Of a stretch of 15,542 bases of DNA, positions 7,416-14,329 are shown piece after piece. The number at the start of each line of letters is the position of its first letter. The stretch's first letter is position 1. The notes below the pieces were generated by a model. It was not told the origin of the DNA and did no database searches. It worked only from the letters and a program-made list of their open reading frames with translations. The DNA is from Azonexus sp. (GTDB lineage Bacteria; Pseudomonadota; Gammaproteobacteria; Burkholderiales; Rhodocyclaceae): NCBI GenBank assembly GCA_023150195.1, contig JAKLLI010000010.1, positions 1 to 15,542 on the forward strand, given 5' to 3'. A program made the position numbers and the translations under genes.

Positions 7416-8404
7416 TCAGGATGCCAATCGGCGAGGGCTGCGCTCAGGCGTTGCCAGCCGCTTTCATCAGCGGGCAGCCCGAAGCGCAGCAGGGCTTGTT
7501 GATCGAAACGGCGCGTGAGGATGGCAGCTTGCGCCAGGTGTTCATGCAGGGCATCGCTGTGCGCACTGTGCAGGGTGGCGAACAGGCCGGTCGATTTGAC
7601 CGCGCCCAGCGGTTCAAGCAGGGCGTGCAGGCGTTCGCTGTCGGCGAGCAAGCGCTGGCGCATGTTTTCCTGCCAGCGCAGATCGGACAGTGCCAGGGTG
7701 GCGGCGGCGCGGGCCGGGCCGGACAGTGTCCACGGGCCCATCGCATCGGCCATGCGTTCACGGATATCGGCGGCGGCAAACAGGAAGCCGACGCGAATGC
7801 CGGCCAGCCCGAAAAATTTGCCCAGCGAGCGGAAGACGATCAGGTTCGGCGCATCGGCGGTGCCGGCCAGCGGCGTCAGGCTCTGTTCCGGTGTGACGTC
7901 CATGAAGGCTTCGTCGACGATCAGCCAGCCGCCACGCTTTTTCAGCTTGTCGGCAGCGTCGACCGCAAGTTCGCGGGGATGGCCGTCTGCGGTCGGGTTG
8001 TTCGGATTGCACAGCAGCACATAGGGCGTGGCGGCGGTCAGCGCGCGCGGCAAGGTGGCGTTTTGCAGGAAACGGACCTTGTGGCCGGCGCGCTGCCAGG
8101 CGTGCGGGTGCTCGCTGTAAATTGGGGCGATGCAGGCGACGGCCGCGCGCGGCAACAGGGCGGGCAGCCATTGAATCGCGGCTTGCGAACCGGCCACGGG
8201 CAAATGGTTGGCATTGCCGTAATAGGTGGTCGCTGCGGCTTCCAGGCCATCGTCGTTTTCCGGCAGGCGTTGCCAGCAACTGGCCGCCAAGGCCGGCACC
8301 GGCCAGCCGTGCGGGTTGATGCCGGTCGACAGGTCCAGCCAGTCGTCCAGCGGGATGTCGTAGCGGGCTGCGGCCTCGCGCAGGCGGCCTCCGTGGTCAA
8401 GCAT
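7412..8404 (-). CDS. cobD: L-threonine-O-3-phosphate decarboxylase CobD
   Basis: 330 aa PLP-dependent fold-type I enzyme. It makes (R)-1-amino-2-propanol phosphate, which is joined to cobyric acid by CbiB. Evidence: HGGRLREAA at the N-terminus and LDLSTGINPHGWP (24-35), typical of CobD/CobC; GSQAAIQ (72-78) at the phosphate cup; CNPNNPT (132-138); DEAFMD (164-169) holding the pyridine-N Asp; the Schiff-base Lys196 in SLGKFFGLAGIRVGF (193-207); and RFG at 307-309. The ATG at 8404 was chosen over an upstream TTG at 8416 because the protein then begins at the conserved MLDHGG. The start overlaps the end of cbiB by 8 bp. The name follows Salmonella usage; Pseudomonas nomenclature calls this cobC. 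Confidence 0.93.
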   Translation of the reverse strand: MLDHGGRLREAAARYDIPLDDWLDLSTGINPHGWPVPALAASCWQRLPENDDGLEAAATTYYGNANHLPVAGSQAAIQWLPALLPRAAVACIAPIYSEHPHAWQRAGHKVRFLQNATLPRALTAATPYVLLCNPNNPTADGHPRELAVDAADKLKKRGGWLIVDEAFMDVTPEQSLTPLAGTADAPNLIVFRSLGKFFGLAGIRVGFLFAAADIRERMADAMGPWTLSGPARAAATLALSDLRWQENMRQRLLADSERLHALLEPLGAVKSTGLFATLHSAHSDALHEHLAQAAILTRRFDQQALLRFGLPADESGWQRLSAALADWHPE

Positions 8405-9323
8405 GCATCCATCCAATCAGGGCAAAAATGGGGAAGAGGGCGGCGAGCCACAGCCACAGGCTGCGCCGGACCAGGGCGATGGCGCGAAACAGATCCTGTG
8501 CCACCGGTGCCGGGCCGCGACCGAGCGGCGGGCGCTGTTCTTCCCGTCCGTGGTACATCGCCGCGCCACCGCACTGCACGCCCAGACTGCCGGCGCCTGA
8601 TGCCATCACCGGACCGGCATTCGGGCTGTCCCAGGCTGGCGCCTGGGTGCGCCAGCAGGCCAGGGCATTGAGGGTATTGCCGAGCAGTGCGTAGCTCAGC
8701 GCAGTGAGGCGGGCAGGCAGCCAGTTCATGGCATCGTCGAGACGGGCGGCAAAGCGCCCGAACAGGTTGTAGCGCTCGGTACGGTAGCCCCACATCGCAT
8801 CCAGCGTATTGGCCAGCCGGAAGAGCAGGGCGCCGGGGCCGCCCAGGAGGGCAAACCAGAACAGTGTGCCGAAGATGGCGTCGTTGCCGTTTTCCAGCAC
8901 CGACTCGACGCCGGCCTTGGCGACGCCGGTTTCATCGAGCGTCGATGTTTCACGGGAAACAATCCAGCTCACCCGCTGGCGGGCTTCGTCCAATCGCCCA
9001 TCGGCCAGCGGAATGGCGACGGCGCGGACGTGTTCGCACAGGCTTTGGGCGCCAATGGAAAAGTAGAGTAGCAGCACGTCGACCGCAAACGGCGCCAATG
9101 GCCGCAAGGCCAGCGCCAGCGCGACCCAGGGCAGCACCGCCAGTGCCCATGCCAGCACGCCGCCCGCAATCTGCCGCTGATTCAAGCGCGCTTCGATGGC
9201 GCTGGCCAGATGGCCGAAGCCGACCAGCGGATGAAAGCGTGGCACTTCGCCGAGCAGGCGGTCGAGTGCCACGGCGGCCAGCGCCGCCAGCGGCAGGGCG
9301 AAGGGGCCGTCGAGCAGGTTCAT
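8397..9323 (-). CDS. cbiB: Adenosylcobinamide-phosphate synthase CbiB
   Basis: 308 aa integral membrane protein that attaches the aminopropanol (phosphate) linker to adenosylcobyric acid. Family signatures are clear: DRLLGEVPRFHPLVGFG (21-37), SRETSTLDETGVAKAGVE (123-140), VLENGNDAIFGTLFW (142-156), WGYRTERYNLFGRFAARLDD (178-197), NWLPARLTAL (200-209) and GPVMASGAGSLGVQCGG (237-253). Hydrophobic segments about 8-22, 53-90, 151-172 and 287-305. The frame is open far upstream, but the ATG at 9323 begins at the usual CbiB N-terminus and overlaps the bluB TGA (ATGA). The upstream extension is antisense or shadow coding over bluB. Called cobD in Pseudomonas-type nomenclature. Confidence 0.95.
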   Translation of the reverse strand: MNLLDGPFALPLAALAAVALDRLLGEVPRFHPLVGFGHLASAIEARLNQRQIAGGVLAWALAVLPWVALALALRPLAPFAVDVLLLYFSIGAQSLCEHVRAVAIPLADGRLDEARQRVSWIVSRETSTLDETGVAKAGVESVLENGNDAIFGTLFWFALLGGPGALLFRLANTLDAMWGYRTERYNLFGRFAARLDDAMNWLPARLTALSYALLGNTLNALACWRTQAPAWDSPNAGPVMASGAGSLGVQCGGAAMYHGREEQRPPLGRGPAPVAQDLFRAIALVRRSLWLWLAALFPIFALIGWMHA

Positions 9324-10075
9324 GCGGGGAAATGTCCGTCTTGCTGGATGGCGCGCTGCATGTCCGCCAGCTGTGCGGTCAACGGGTCCGCCAGCGCGGA
9401 ATCGGCTTGGCCCCACTGATCGTAATAGAGCAGGTCGCTGACCGGCAGGCGCGGCAGCCAGCCCGCCTTTTCGAGTTCCGGTTTGTCGTTGAAATGGCTG
9501 ACCCGGCCAATGCACAGGTAGGCGATGGGCACGATGTGATGCGGAATCCCCAGCGCGTCCTGCAAGGCCTTTTCGTGGAAGATGCTCACCCAGCCGACGC
9601 CCAGCCCTTCGGCGCGGGCGGCCAGCCAGAGGTTTTGCACGGCGCACACGCTGCTGTACAAATCCATGGTCGGCATGTGGGTGCGACCGAGCACCACCGG
9701 GCCGCTGCGCGAGCGGTCGCAGGTAATGCACAGGTTGATCGGGGATTCCAGAATGCCCTGCAGTTTCAGCTTGCTGTAAATCTCGCGCTTGCCGTCCGGA
9801 AACATGCGTGCGGCTTCGGCATTGGCGTCACTGAACACATCGTGTACCCGCTGTTTCACGGTCGACGAGCGGACCAGCAGGAAATTCCACGGCTGCATGA
9901 AGCCTACCGAGGGGGCGTGGTGCGCCGCCATCAGGATGCGGCTCAGGACTTCGTCAGGGACAGGATCGGGCAGGAACTGGCCGCGCACATCGCGACGGCT
10001 GAAAATGGCGTGATAGACCGCTGCCCGGTCGGCATCGGGAAAGGCATGCGCCAGTGGCGCGCTCGGGTTTTCCAT
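9320..10075 (-). CDS. bluB: 5,6-dimethylbenzimidazole synthase BluB
   Basis: 251 aa nitroreductase-fold flavoenzyme. It converts reduced FMN plus O2 to 5,6-dimethylbenzimidazole (DMB), the lower ligand of B12. Evidence: SRRDVRGQFLPDPVP (26-40), HHAPSVGFMQPWNF (52-65), AEGLGVGWVSIF (155-166) and LCIGRVSHF (187-195). The two residues known to matter in Sinorhizobium BluB, Asp32 and Ser167, correspond to Asp29 and Ser164 with identical spacing. The - strand AGAAGGGG (10081-10088) sits 5 nt before the ATG. It is the first gene of the operon, directly downstream of a cobalamin riboswitch. Its presence implies oxygen-dependent DMB formation, and its product feeds CobT, encoded about 3 kb away. Confidence 0.95.
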   Translation of the reverse strand: MENPSAPLAHAFPDADRAAVYHAIFSRRDVRGQFLPDPVPDEVLSRILMAAHHAPSVGFMQPWNFLLVRSSTVKQRVHDVFSDANAEAARMFPDGKREIYSKLKLQGILESPINLCITCDRSRSGPVVLGRTHMPTMDLYSSVCAVQNLWLAARAEGLGVGWVSIFHEKALQDALGIPHHIVPIAYLCIGRVSHFNDKPELEKAGWLPRLPVSDLLYYDQWGQADSALADPLTAQLADMQRAIQQDGHFPA

Positions 10076-10090
10076 GGATTCCCCTTCTGG

Positions 10091-10118
10091 AAAAACGTTG
10101 GCTGCCGTCCACGCAGCC
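10091..10118 (-). terminator. Expression-platform terminator of the bluB riboswitch
   Basis: Reading the - strand, GGCTGC pairs with GCAGCC around a 7-nt loop, followed by AACG and five T residues. It lies between the riboswitch P1 stem and the bluB Shine-Dalgarno sequence, where an intrinsic terminator controlling bluB would be expected. The stem is 6 bp and the T-run is 3 nt beyond it, so strength is uncertain. Confidence 0.5.
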
Positions 10119-10125
10119 GTGTTTC

Positions 10126-10287
10126 GTCTTCCGGCCGGTCTTCTGACTTGGATTCAACCTGGCGATGCGCCTTCCCGGCGGGATAAACCCGGGCCAGTGG
10201 CACTTGCATCGCCCGTCCTCCTTACAGCGTTGGGCACGTGGCGGAATTGCACCGCCTTCCCGATTCTCCTCAAGGGCACCGGAAGAC
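10126..10287 (-). ncRNA. Cobalamin riboswitch upstream of bluB
   Basis: All landmarks of the class I cobalamin riboswitch read on the - strand. A perfect 9-bp P1 joins GTCTTCCGG (10279-10287) to CCGGAAGAC (10126-10134). Then come GGTGCC (10275-10280), GGGAA, GGTGCAATTCC (10243-10253), CGCTGTAAGGAGG, a peripheral stem GGCGATGC/GCATCGCC (10161-10168 with 10206-10213) holding CACTGG and CCGGGAAGGCG, and the B12 box AGTCAGAAGACCGGCC (about 10133-10149). Ligand binding would reduce expression of bluB-cbiB-cobD-btuF and the signal-less BtuF-like gene. Together with its expression platform and promoter this fills the 303-bp gap between bluB and the BLUF gene. Confidence 0.95.
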
Positions 10288-10320
10288 ACCTGCCTGCTAC
10301 CGAAGTGTCAGGCGAGCGCG

Positions 10321-10349
10321 ATGCTAAGCGAGTGCTGCCCAATGTGCAA
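10321..10349 (-). promoter_or_regulatory. Putative sigma70 promoter for the bluB operon
   Basis: On the - strand TTGCAC (10344-10349) is separated by 17 bp from TAGCAT (10321-10326). Transcription would start near 10314, about 25 nt before riboswitch P1. The matches to consensus are moderate (3/6 and 4/6), but position and spacing are right. Confidence 0.4.
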
Positions 10350-10378
10350 ATGAATGCGCCACCAGGGCCGTGCCGCGC

Positions 10379-10810
10379 TCACGGATGGGCGGCGCTATCC
10401 CTTGCCAGTGCCTGCAACAGCGCCAGGCCGCCATCGCTCATCCGGGTCAGGCTGTCTTCGCGGAAACCGGTTTCAAACACCGGGGCATAGCCGGGAAGTC
10501 GTTCGCAATCTTCGGGGCCGACCCGGTGAAAACCCATCGACCATTCGGCAAACTCGCGCTCTTCGACCTCGGTGCGGACGAGCATGTTGATGCCGGTATG
10601 GCGTGGATCGCGGCCAATTTTGGCCATGCAGGCATCGACCGCACTGGCCGGGCCTTCGAGCAATTGCATGAAGGTCCCGTTGGCATAGAGCAGCAGACCG
10701 GTCAGGCCAAGTGGTTCGTTTTTGCGGCGGGCAACAGCCAGCAAGGCTTTCAGGTCGTCGTCGGTGAAAGGATAGGTGGCTGAACTGATGTAGATCACTT
10801 GAGTCAGCAT
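10379..10810 (-). CDS. Short BLUF-domain blue-light photoreceptor
   Basis: 143 aa, cytoplasmic. Residues 1-95 form a BLUF (blue light using FAD) domain: VIYISSAT, then GLTGLLLYANGTFMQLLEGP (35-54), RDPRH (67-71) and FAEWSMGF (87-94). Every key photocycle residue matches AppA with a constant offset of 14: Tyr7, Asn31, Gln49, Trp90, Met92. Light sensing is therefore probably intact. The C-terminal tail of about 48 aa contains no recognisable output domain, so it would signal through a partner, as other short BLUF proteins do. AAAGGAG (10817-10823) supports the ATG. It has its own strong promoter, is divergent from cobQ, and points into the bluB riboswitch region 91 bp downstream with no obvious terminator between. 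A link to B12 regulation is inference only. Confidence 0.93.
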   Translation of the reverse strand: MLTQVIYISSATYPFTDDDLKALLAVARRKNEPLGLTGLLLYANGTFMQLLEGPASAVDACMAKIGRDPRHTGINMLVRTEVEEREFAEWSMGFHRVGPEDCERLPGYAPVFETGFREDSLTRMSDGGLALLQALARDSAAHP

Positions 10811-10852
10811 GAAGCTCTCCTTTTTGAAATTGTAGATTGTGCGACTTTTGAC

Positions 10853-10881
10853 ATTTTATCCCTCGGGGTGCGCGCGGTAAA
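10853..10881 (-). promoter_or_regulatory. sigma70 promoter of the BLUF gene
   Basis: On the - strand TTTACC (10876-10881), 17-bp spacer, TAAAAT (10853-10858). Start of transcription would be near 10846, giving a leader of about 35 nt with the AAAGGAG ribosome site. This is the best-matched -35/-10 pair in the window. Confidence 0.65.
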
Positions 10882-10891
10882 GGTCAGTATG

Positions 10892-10915
10892 CTGCCAGCC
10901 GCTTAGGGCTGGCAG
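10892..10915. promoter_or_regulatory. Perfect 9-bp inverted repeat between BLUF gene and cobQ
   Basis: CTGCCAGCC (10892-10900) and GGCTGGCAG (10907-10915) are exact reverse complements separated by 6 bases. There is no T-run on either side. The repeat lies about 10 bp upstream of the BLUF -35 box and about 56 bp before the cobQ ATG, so it could be an operator for a dimeric regulator, or an RNA hairpin in a leader. Confidence 0.45.
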
Positions 10916-10971
10916 TGCGCCAGTGGGCGGGCTTGCTGGATAATGGCGCCTTTTCGTCCTTGGTGTCTGCC

Positions 10972-12438
10972 ATGATCCGCAATGCCCTGATGGTCCAGGG
11001 GACCACCTCCGATGCCGGCAAGTCGACGCTGGTCGCCGCCCTGTGCCGCATTTTCATGCGGCGCGGTGTCAAGGTGGCGCCGTTCAAGCCGCAGAACATG
11101 GCGCTCAATTCCGCGGTGACCGTGGATGGCGGAGAAATCGGCCGGGCGCAGGCGCTACAGGCGCTGGCCTGCGGCCTGGCACCGCATACCGATTTCAACC
11201 CGGTACTGCTCAAGCCGACCACGGACCGCAAGGCGCAGGTGATCATTCATGGCAAGGTGGCGACCGATCTCGATGCCAAGGCCTACCACGACTATAAGCC
11301 ACGGGCGATGCAAGCGGTTTTGGCCTCCTGGGGCCGGTTGACCGCACAATACGACTGCGTGCTGGTCGAGGGCGCCGGTTCCCCGGCAGAAATCAACTTG
11401 CGTGACCGCGACATCGCCAACATGGGTTTTGCCGAGGTCGTGGATTGCCCGGTCATCATTGTTGCCGACATTGATCGCGGTGGCGTGTTTGCGCATCTGG
11501 TCGGCACCCTGGAACTGCTGTCGCCCAGCGAACAGGCGCGGGTGGTGGGTTTTGTGATCAACCGTTTTCGCGGTGACATCGGCCTGTTGCAATCCGGGCT
11601 GGACTGGCTGGAAGCCCGAACAGGCAAGCCGGTACTTGGGGTCCTGCCGTATTTGCATGGCCTGATGCTCGATGCCGAGGACGCCATTGCCACCACATCG
11701 GTCGACGGCAAGAAAGCGGCAAAATTGACAGTCATTGCGCCGGCCTATCCGCGAACCTCCAATCACAACGACCTCGATCCCCTGCGTTTGCATCCGGAGG
11801 TTGATTTTCGCTGGATCGGCCCCGGCGAAATTCTGCCGCCGGCCGATCTCATCGTCCTGCCCGGCTCCAAGGCGGTGCGCGCCGACCTCGACTGGCTGCG
11901 CACGCAAGGCTGGGAAACGGCGATCCGCCGGCATTTGCGTTATGGCGGCAAGCTCATCGGCTTGTGCGGTGGTTACCAGATGCTGGGCGAGGCCATCCAC
12001 GATCCGCTCGGGCTGGAGGGCGGAGCAGGCTCGACGCCCGGACTGGGCTTGCTGGCGGTCGACACGACGCTGGAACGGGAAAAGCAGTTGATGAACGTGA
12101 GCGGTCACTTGCTTCTGGAAGGCAATCCCGCCATGACCGGCTATGAAATTCATCTTGGTGTGACGCGAGGTGCCGGGCTGGCGCGGCCGGTGGTTCAACT
12201 CGACGAAGGCCGGGTCGACGGCGCGATTTCGCCGGATGATCAGGTGCTGGGCACCTATTGCCACGGCGTTTTTGACCATCCGGAGGCGTTGACCGCGTTG
12301 CTTCAGTGGGCGGGTGCACAGGCTGTGGAACGGGTGGATTTTGCCGCCCGCCGTGAAGCGGATATCGACCGGCTGGCCGATTCGGTCGAAGCGGCCTTTG
12401 CCTGGGAAAAACTCAGGCCTTACCTGTCGGGGATTTGA
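10972..12438 (+). CDS. cobQ: Adenosylcobyric acid synthase, glutamine-hydrolysing (CobQ)
   Basis: 488 aa, usual length. It amidates adenosylcobyrinic a,c-diamide at positions b, d, e and g using glutamine and ATP, giving cobyric acid. The N-terminal dethiobiotin-synthetase-like domain has the P-loop [10 protein letters not shown] (10-19), KPQNMALNS (39-47), [24 protein letters not shown] (131-154) and [15 protein letters not shown] (165-179). The C-terminal class I amidotransferase domain has the nucleophile Cys332 in [10 protein letters not shown] (330-339) and His431 in GTYCHGVF (427-434). The frame stays open upstream to 10915; the ATG at 10972 fits the conserved [13 protein letters not shown] start. 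No clear Shine-Dalgarno. A GATAAT at 10939-10944 may be a -10 box but lacks a good -35. No riboswitch precedes it. Its 3' end overlaps cobU tail to tail by 26 bp. Also called cbiP. Confidence 0.96.
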   Translation: MIRNALMVQGTTSDAGKSTLVAALCRIFMRRGVKVAPFKPQNMALNSAVTVDGGEIGRAQALQALACGLAPHTDFNPVLLKPTTDRKAQVIIHGKVATDLDAKAYHDYKPRAMQAVLASWGRLTAQYDCVLVEGAGSPAEINLRDRDIANMGFAEVVDCPVIIVADIDRGGVFAHLVGTLELLSPSEQARVVGFVINRFRGDIGLLQSGLDWLEARTGKPVLGVLPYLHGLMLDAEDAIATTSVDGKKAAKLTVIAPAYPRTSNHNDLDPLRLHPEVDFRWIGPGEILPPADLIVLPGSKAVRADLDWLRTQGWETAIRRHLRYGGKLIGLCGGYQMLGEAIHDPLGLEGGAGSTPGLGLLAVDTTLEREKQLMNVSGHLLLEGNPAMTGYEIHLGVTRGAGLARPVVQLDEGRVDGAISPDDQVLGTYCHGVFDHPEALTALLQWAGAQAVERVDFAARREADIDRLADSVEAAFAWEKLRPYLSGI

Positions 12439-12976
12439 GTGTGAGCGGCAGGCCGGCAGCCACCAGCGTCACCTGCTCGCACACGGCGGCCACGCGCTGA
12501 TTCAGCCGTCCCTGTTCGTCGGCAAACAAGCGCGACACCGGGTGCATGGGCACGATGCCCCAACCCACTTCGTTGGACACCAGAATGAGGCGCCCCGGTA
12601 AAGCCGGCAGCGTATCAATCAGCGCCTGCGTCTGTTCGCGGAACAGCGGGCAGGCAATGGCTTCACCGGCTTCGGCCTGCGCTGCGGCCTGCCCGGCGAA
12701 GAGCAGGTTGGACAGCCAGAGCGTGAGGCAATCCACCAGAATGCAGGTGTCCGGGCGGGCCAGTTCGCGCAAGCGGGCGGCGAGATGCAGGGTTTCTTCA
12801 ACGCAGCCCCAGTGCGCGGGCCGGCGTTCGCGATGGTGGGCCACCCGGCGCGCCATTTCGCCATCGAGCGCCTGCGCAGTCGCCAGATAGACGACATTCA
12901 GGCCACTCTCGATTGCCCGCTGTTCGGCCAGCAGGCTTTTGCCCGAGCGGGCGCCACCAAGGATCAGTGTTTTCAT
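12413..12976 (-). CDS. cobU: Adenosylcobinamide kinase / guanylyltransferase CobU
   Basis: 187 aa bifunctional enzyme that phosphorylates adenosylcobinamide and then forms adenosylcobinamide-GDP, the substrate of CobS. Evidence: P-loop GGARSGKS (7-14); [12 protein letters not shown] (45-56), which contains the His that is guanylylated in Salmonella CobU (His46); [12 protein letters not shown] (81-92); [28 protein letters not shown] (133-160). The ATG at 12976 begins exactly at the conserved [14 protein letters not shown]; the open frame upstream is spurious. No Shine-Dalgarno is visible. It runs convergent to cobQ with a 26-bp overlap (12413-12438), and is divergent from the cobT riboswitch. 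Called cobP in Pseudomonas nomenclature. Confidence 0.95.
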   Translation of the reverse strand: MKTLILGGARSGKSLLAEQRAIESGLNVVYLATAQALDGEMARRVAHHRERRPAHWGCVEETLHLAARLRELARPDTCILVDCLTLWLSNLLFAGQAAAQAEAGEAIACPLFREQTQALIDTLPALPGRLILVSNEVGWGIVPMHPVSRLFADEQGRLNQRVAAVCEQVTLVAAGLPLTLKSPTGKA

Positions 12977-12982
12977 GCGCGC

Positions 12983-13012
12983 ATTGTGGGCGAATCCCGC
13001 CCGGCGCGGCAA
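12983..13012 (-). promoter_or_regulatory. Possible cobU promoter giving a near-leaderless mRNA
   Basis: On the - strand TTGCCG (13007-13012), 18-bp spacer, CACAAT (12983-12988). Transcription would begin at or next to the cobU ATG (12976), consistent with the lack of a Shine-Dalgarno sequence. The hexamers match consensus at 4/6 each. The region overlaps the divergent cobT riboswitch promoter. Confidence 0.3.
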
Positions 13013-13016
13013 CCGC

Positions 13017-13022
13017 TATAAT
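13017..13022 (+). promoter_or_regulatory. -10 box of the cobT riboswitch transcript
   Basis: A perfect TATAAT at 13017-13022 predicts a start near 13029, essentially the first base of riboswitch P1 (13028). No convincing -35 hexamer is found 16-18 bp upstream (around 12994). Confidence 0.55.
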
Positions 13023-13027
13023 CGCGC

Positions 13028-13187
13028 TTCCGACATTACGGAACCCGGTGCGCGGCCACGCAATTCCGGGGCGGGCCCGCCGCTGTAACCGGGGACTTCA
13101 ACCGCAACACGTCACTACGAGGGGAAACAAACCCTCCGGGAAGACGCGGTTAGAGGACTGATCCGGAAGCCAGAAGACCTGTCGGAA
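13028..13187 (+). ncRNA. Cobalamin riboswitch upstream of cobT-cobS
   Basis: Perfect 8-bp P1: TTCCGACA (13028-13035) with TGTCGGAA (13180-13187). Core elements follow: GGAA-CCCGG-TG...CAATT-CCGGG (P4), GCCGCTGTAACCGG, a peripheral stem AACCGC/GCGGTT (13100-13105 with 13146-13151) enclosing GAGGG/CCCTC and CGGGAAGACG, and the B12 box GAAGCCAGAAGACCTGTC (13166-13183). Compared with the bluB riboswitch it lacks the 5' GGTGCC element and carries an extra CGCGGCCACG in the L4 loop. It should repress cobT-cobS when adenosylcobalamin is abundant. Confidence 0.94.
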
Positions 13188-13195
13188 CACTTTTT

Positions 13196-13243
13196 GAAGC
13201 CTGTGGACAGGGCTTCGCGCCAGCATCCGGACGATGCCGGCGC
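13196..13243 (+). promoter_or_regulatory. Expression platform of the cobT riboswitch
   Basis: Two adjacent hairpins lie between the aptamer and cobT. The first pairs GAAGCC (13196-13201) with GGCTTC (13211-13216). The second pairs GCGCC-a-GCATC (13217-13227) with GATGC-c-GGCGC (13233-13243). GACAGG (13206-13211) in the first can instead pair with CCTGTC (13178-13183), which shares bases with the 3' strand of P1, so the two states are mutually exclusive. No good T-run follows either hairpin (only TTTT at 13257-13260). Confidence 0.5.
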
Positions 13244-13270
13244 GAGGCCCTATTGCTTTTGGAGCATCAG

Positions 13271-14329
13271 ATGCATTCGTTTCACGTTCAGGCCCCGGAT
13301 CGGGCCATCGAAAATGCCTTGCAAAGCAAGGTCGACCGCAAGACCAAGCCGGTGGGGGCGCTCGGTCAACTGGAAGAAATCGCCAAAAAGATCGGCCTCA
13401 TCCAGCAGCGCCTGGACCCGCAACTGCATCAGCCGCACATGCTGGTGTTCGCCGGCGATCACGGCGCGGCCAAGGCTGGCGTCTCCGCGTATCCGCAGGA
13501 TGTCACCTGGCAGATGGTGGAAAACTTCCTCGCGGGCGGCGCCGCCATCAACGTGTTTGCCCGCGCCAACGGGCTGGCGCTGTCCGTGGTCGACGCCGGC
13601 GTGGCCCACGATTTCGGCCCCCGCCCGGGCCTGATCGACGCCAAGGTCGCACCGGGCACCGCCAATTACCTTGAGCAGGCGGCCATGTCCCCGGCGCAGT
13701 GCGCGCTGGCGATGAAGCAGGGCGCTGACATCATCCGCAAGCTGGCAGCGCAAGGCTGCAATGTGCTTGGCTTTGGCGAAATGGGCATCGGCAACACCGC
13801 TGCCGCCTCGCTGATCACCCATTGCCTGACCGCCGCCCCGCTGGCCGAGTGCGTCGGGCGCGGCACCGGGCTGGACGACGCCGGGCTGGCGCGCAAACAG
13901 GCCTTGCTGGAAACCGCGCTGGGCCGTTATCGCGCTGCCGGTGGCGACAACGCGCCGCTGGCCGTTCTGGCCGAATTTGGCGGTTTCGAAATTGCCATGA
14001 TGGCTGGCGCCATGCTGGCGGCAGCCGAGGCCGGCATGCTGCTGCTGATCGACGGCTTTATTGTCGGTTCCGCCGCGTTGACCGCAGCCCGTCTCTGCCC
14101 CGCGCTGCTCGACTACTGCGTGTTCTGCCATCGCTCCGCCGAACCCGGCCATGCCGCGCAATTGCAGGCGCTGGGCGCGCAGCCGCTTCTGGATCTGGGC
14201 CTGCGCCTGGGCGAAGGCACCGGCGCGGCACTCGCCTTCCCGCTGGTGCGCGCTGCCGTGGCCTTCCTCAATGACATGGCCAGCTTCGAATCGGCGGGCG
14301 TTTCCGACAAGGACAGCAGCGCCCCATGA
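13271..14329 (+). CDS. cobT: Nicotinate-nucleotide--DMB phosphoribosyltransferase CobT
   Basis: 352 aa, normal length. It transfers phosphoribose from nicotinate mononucleotide to DMB to give alpha-ribazole phosphate. Evidence: [15 protein letters not shown] (24-38), [16 protein letters not shown] (61-76), [16 protein letters not shown] (86-101), [14 protein letters not shown] (167-180), [14 protein letters not shown] (257-270), and Glu315 in [11 protein letters not shown] (311-321), equivalent to the catalytic Glu317 of Salmonella CobT. GGAG (13261-13264) is 6 nt before the ATG at 13271; a TTG further upstream is less likely. Its TGA overlaps the cobS ATG (14326-14329). DMB would be supplied by BluB. 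Confidence 0.96.
   Translation: MHSFHVQAPDRAIENALQSKVDRKTKPVGALGQLEEIAKKIGLIQQRLDPQLHQPHMLVFAGDHGAAKAGVSAYPQDVTWQMVENFLAGGAAINVFARANGLALSVVDAGVAHDFGPRPGLIDAKVAPGTANYLEQAAMSPAQCALAMKQGADIIRKLAAQGCNVLGFGEMGIGNTAAASLITHCLTAAPLAECVGRGTGLDDAGLARKQALLETALGRYRAAGGDNAPLAVLAEFGGFEIAMMAGAMLAAAEAGMLLLIDGFIVGSAALTAARLCPALLDYCVFCHRSAEPGHAAQLQALGAQPLLDLGLRLGEGTGAALAFPLVRAAVAFLNDMASFESAGVSDKDSSAP

Noticed and set aside
7160..8671. 503-aa open frame on the + strand
   Set aside because: Antisense to btuF, cobD and cbiB, which carry intact family motifs.
9324..9731. N-terminal extension of the cbiB frame
   Set aside because: It overlaps bluB on the same strand, has Arg/Gly-rich nonsense composition and lies upstream of the normal CbiB start with ATGA coupling.
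10907..10930. Palindrome at 10892-10915 as an intrinsic terminator
   Set aside because: No T-run follows on either strand, and neither flanking gene ends there.
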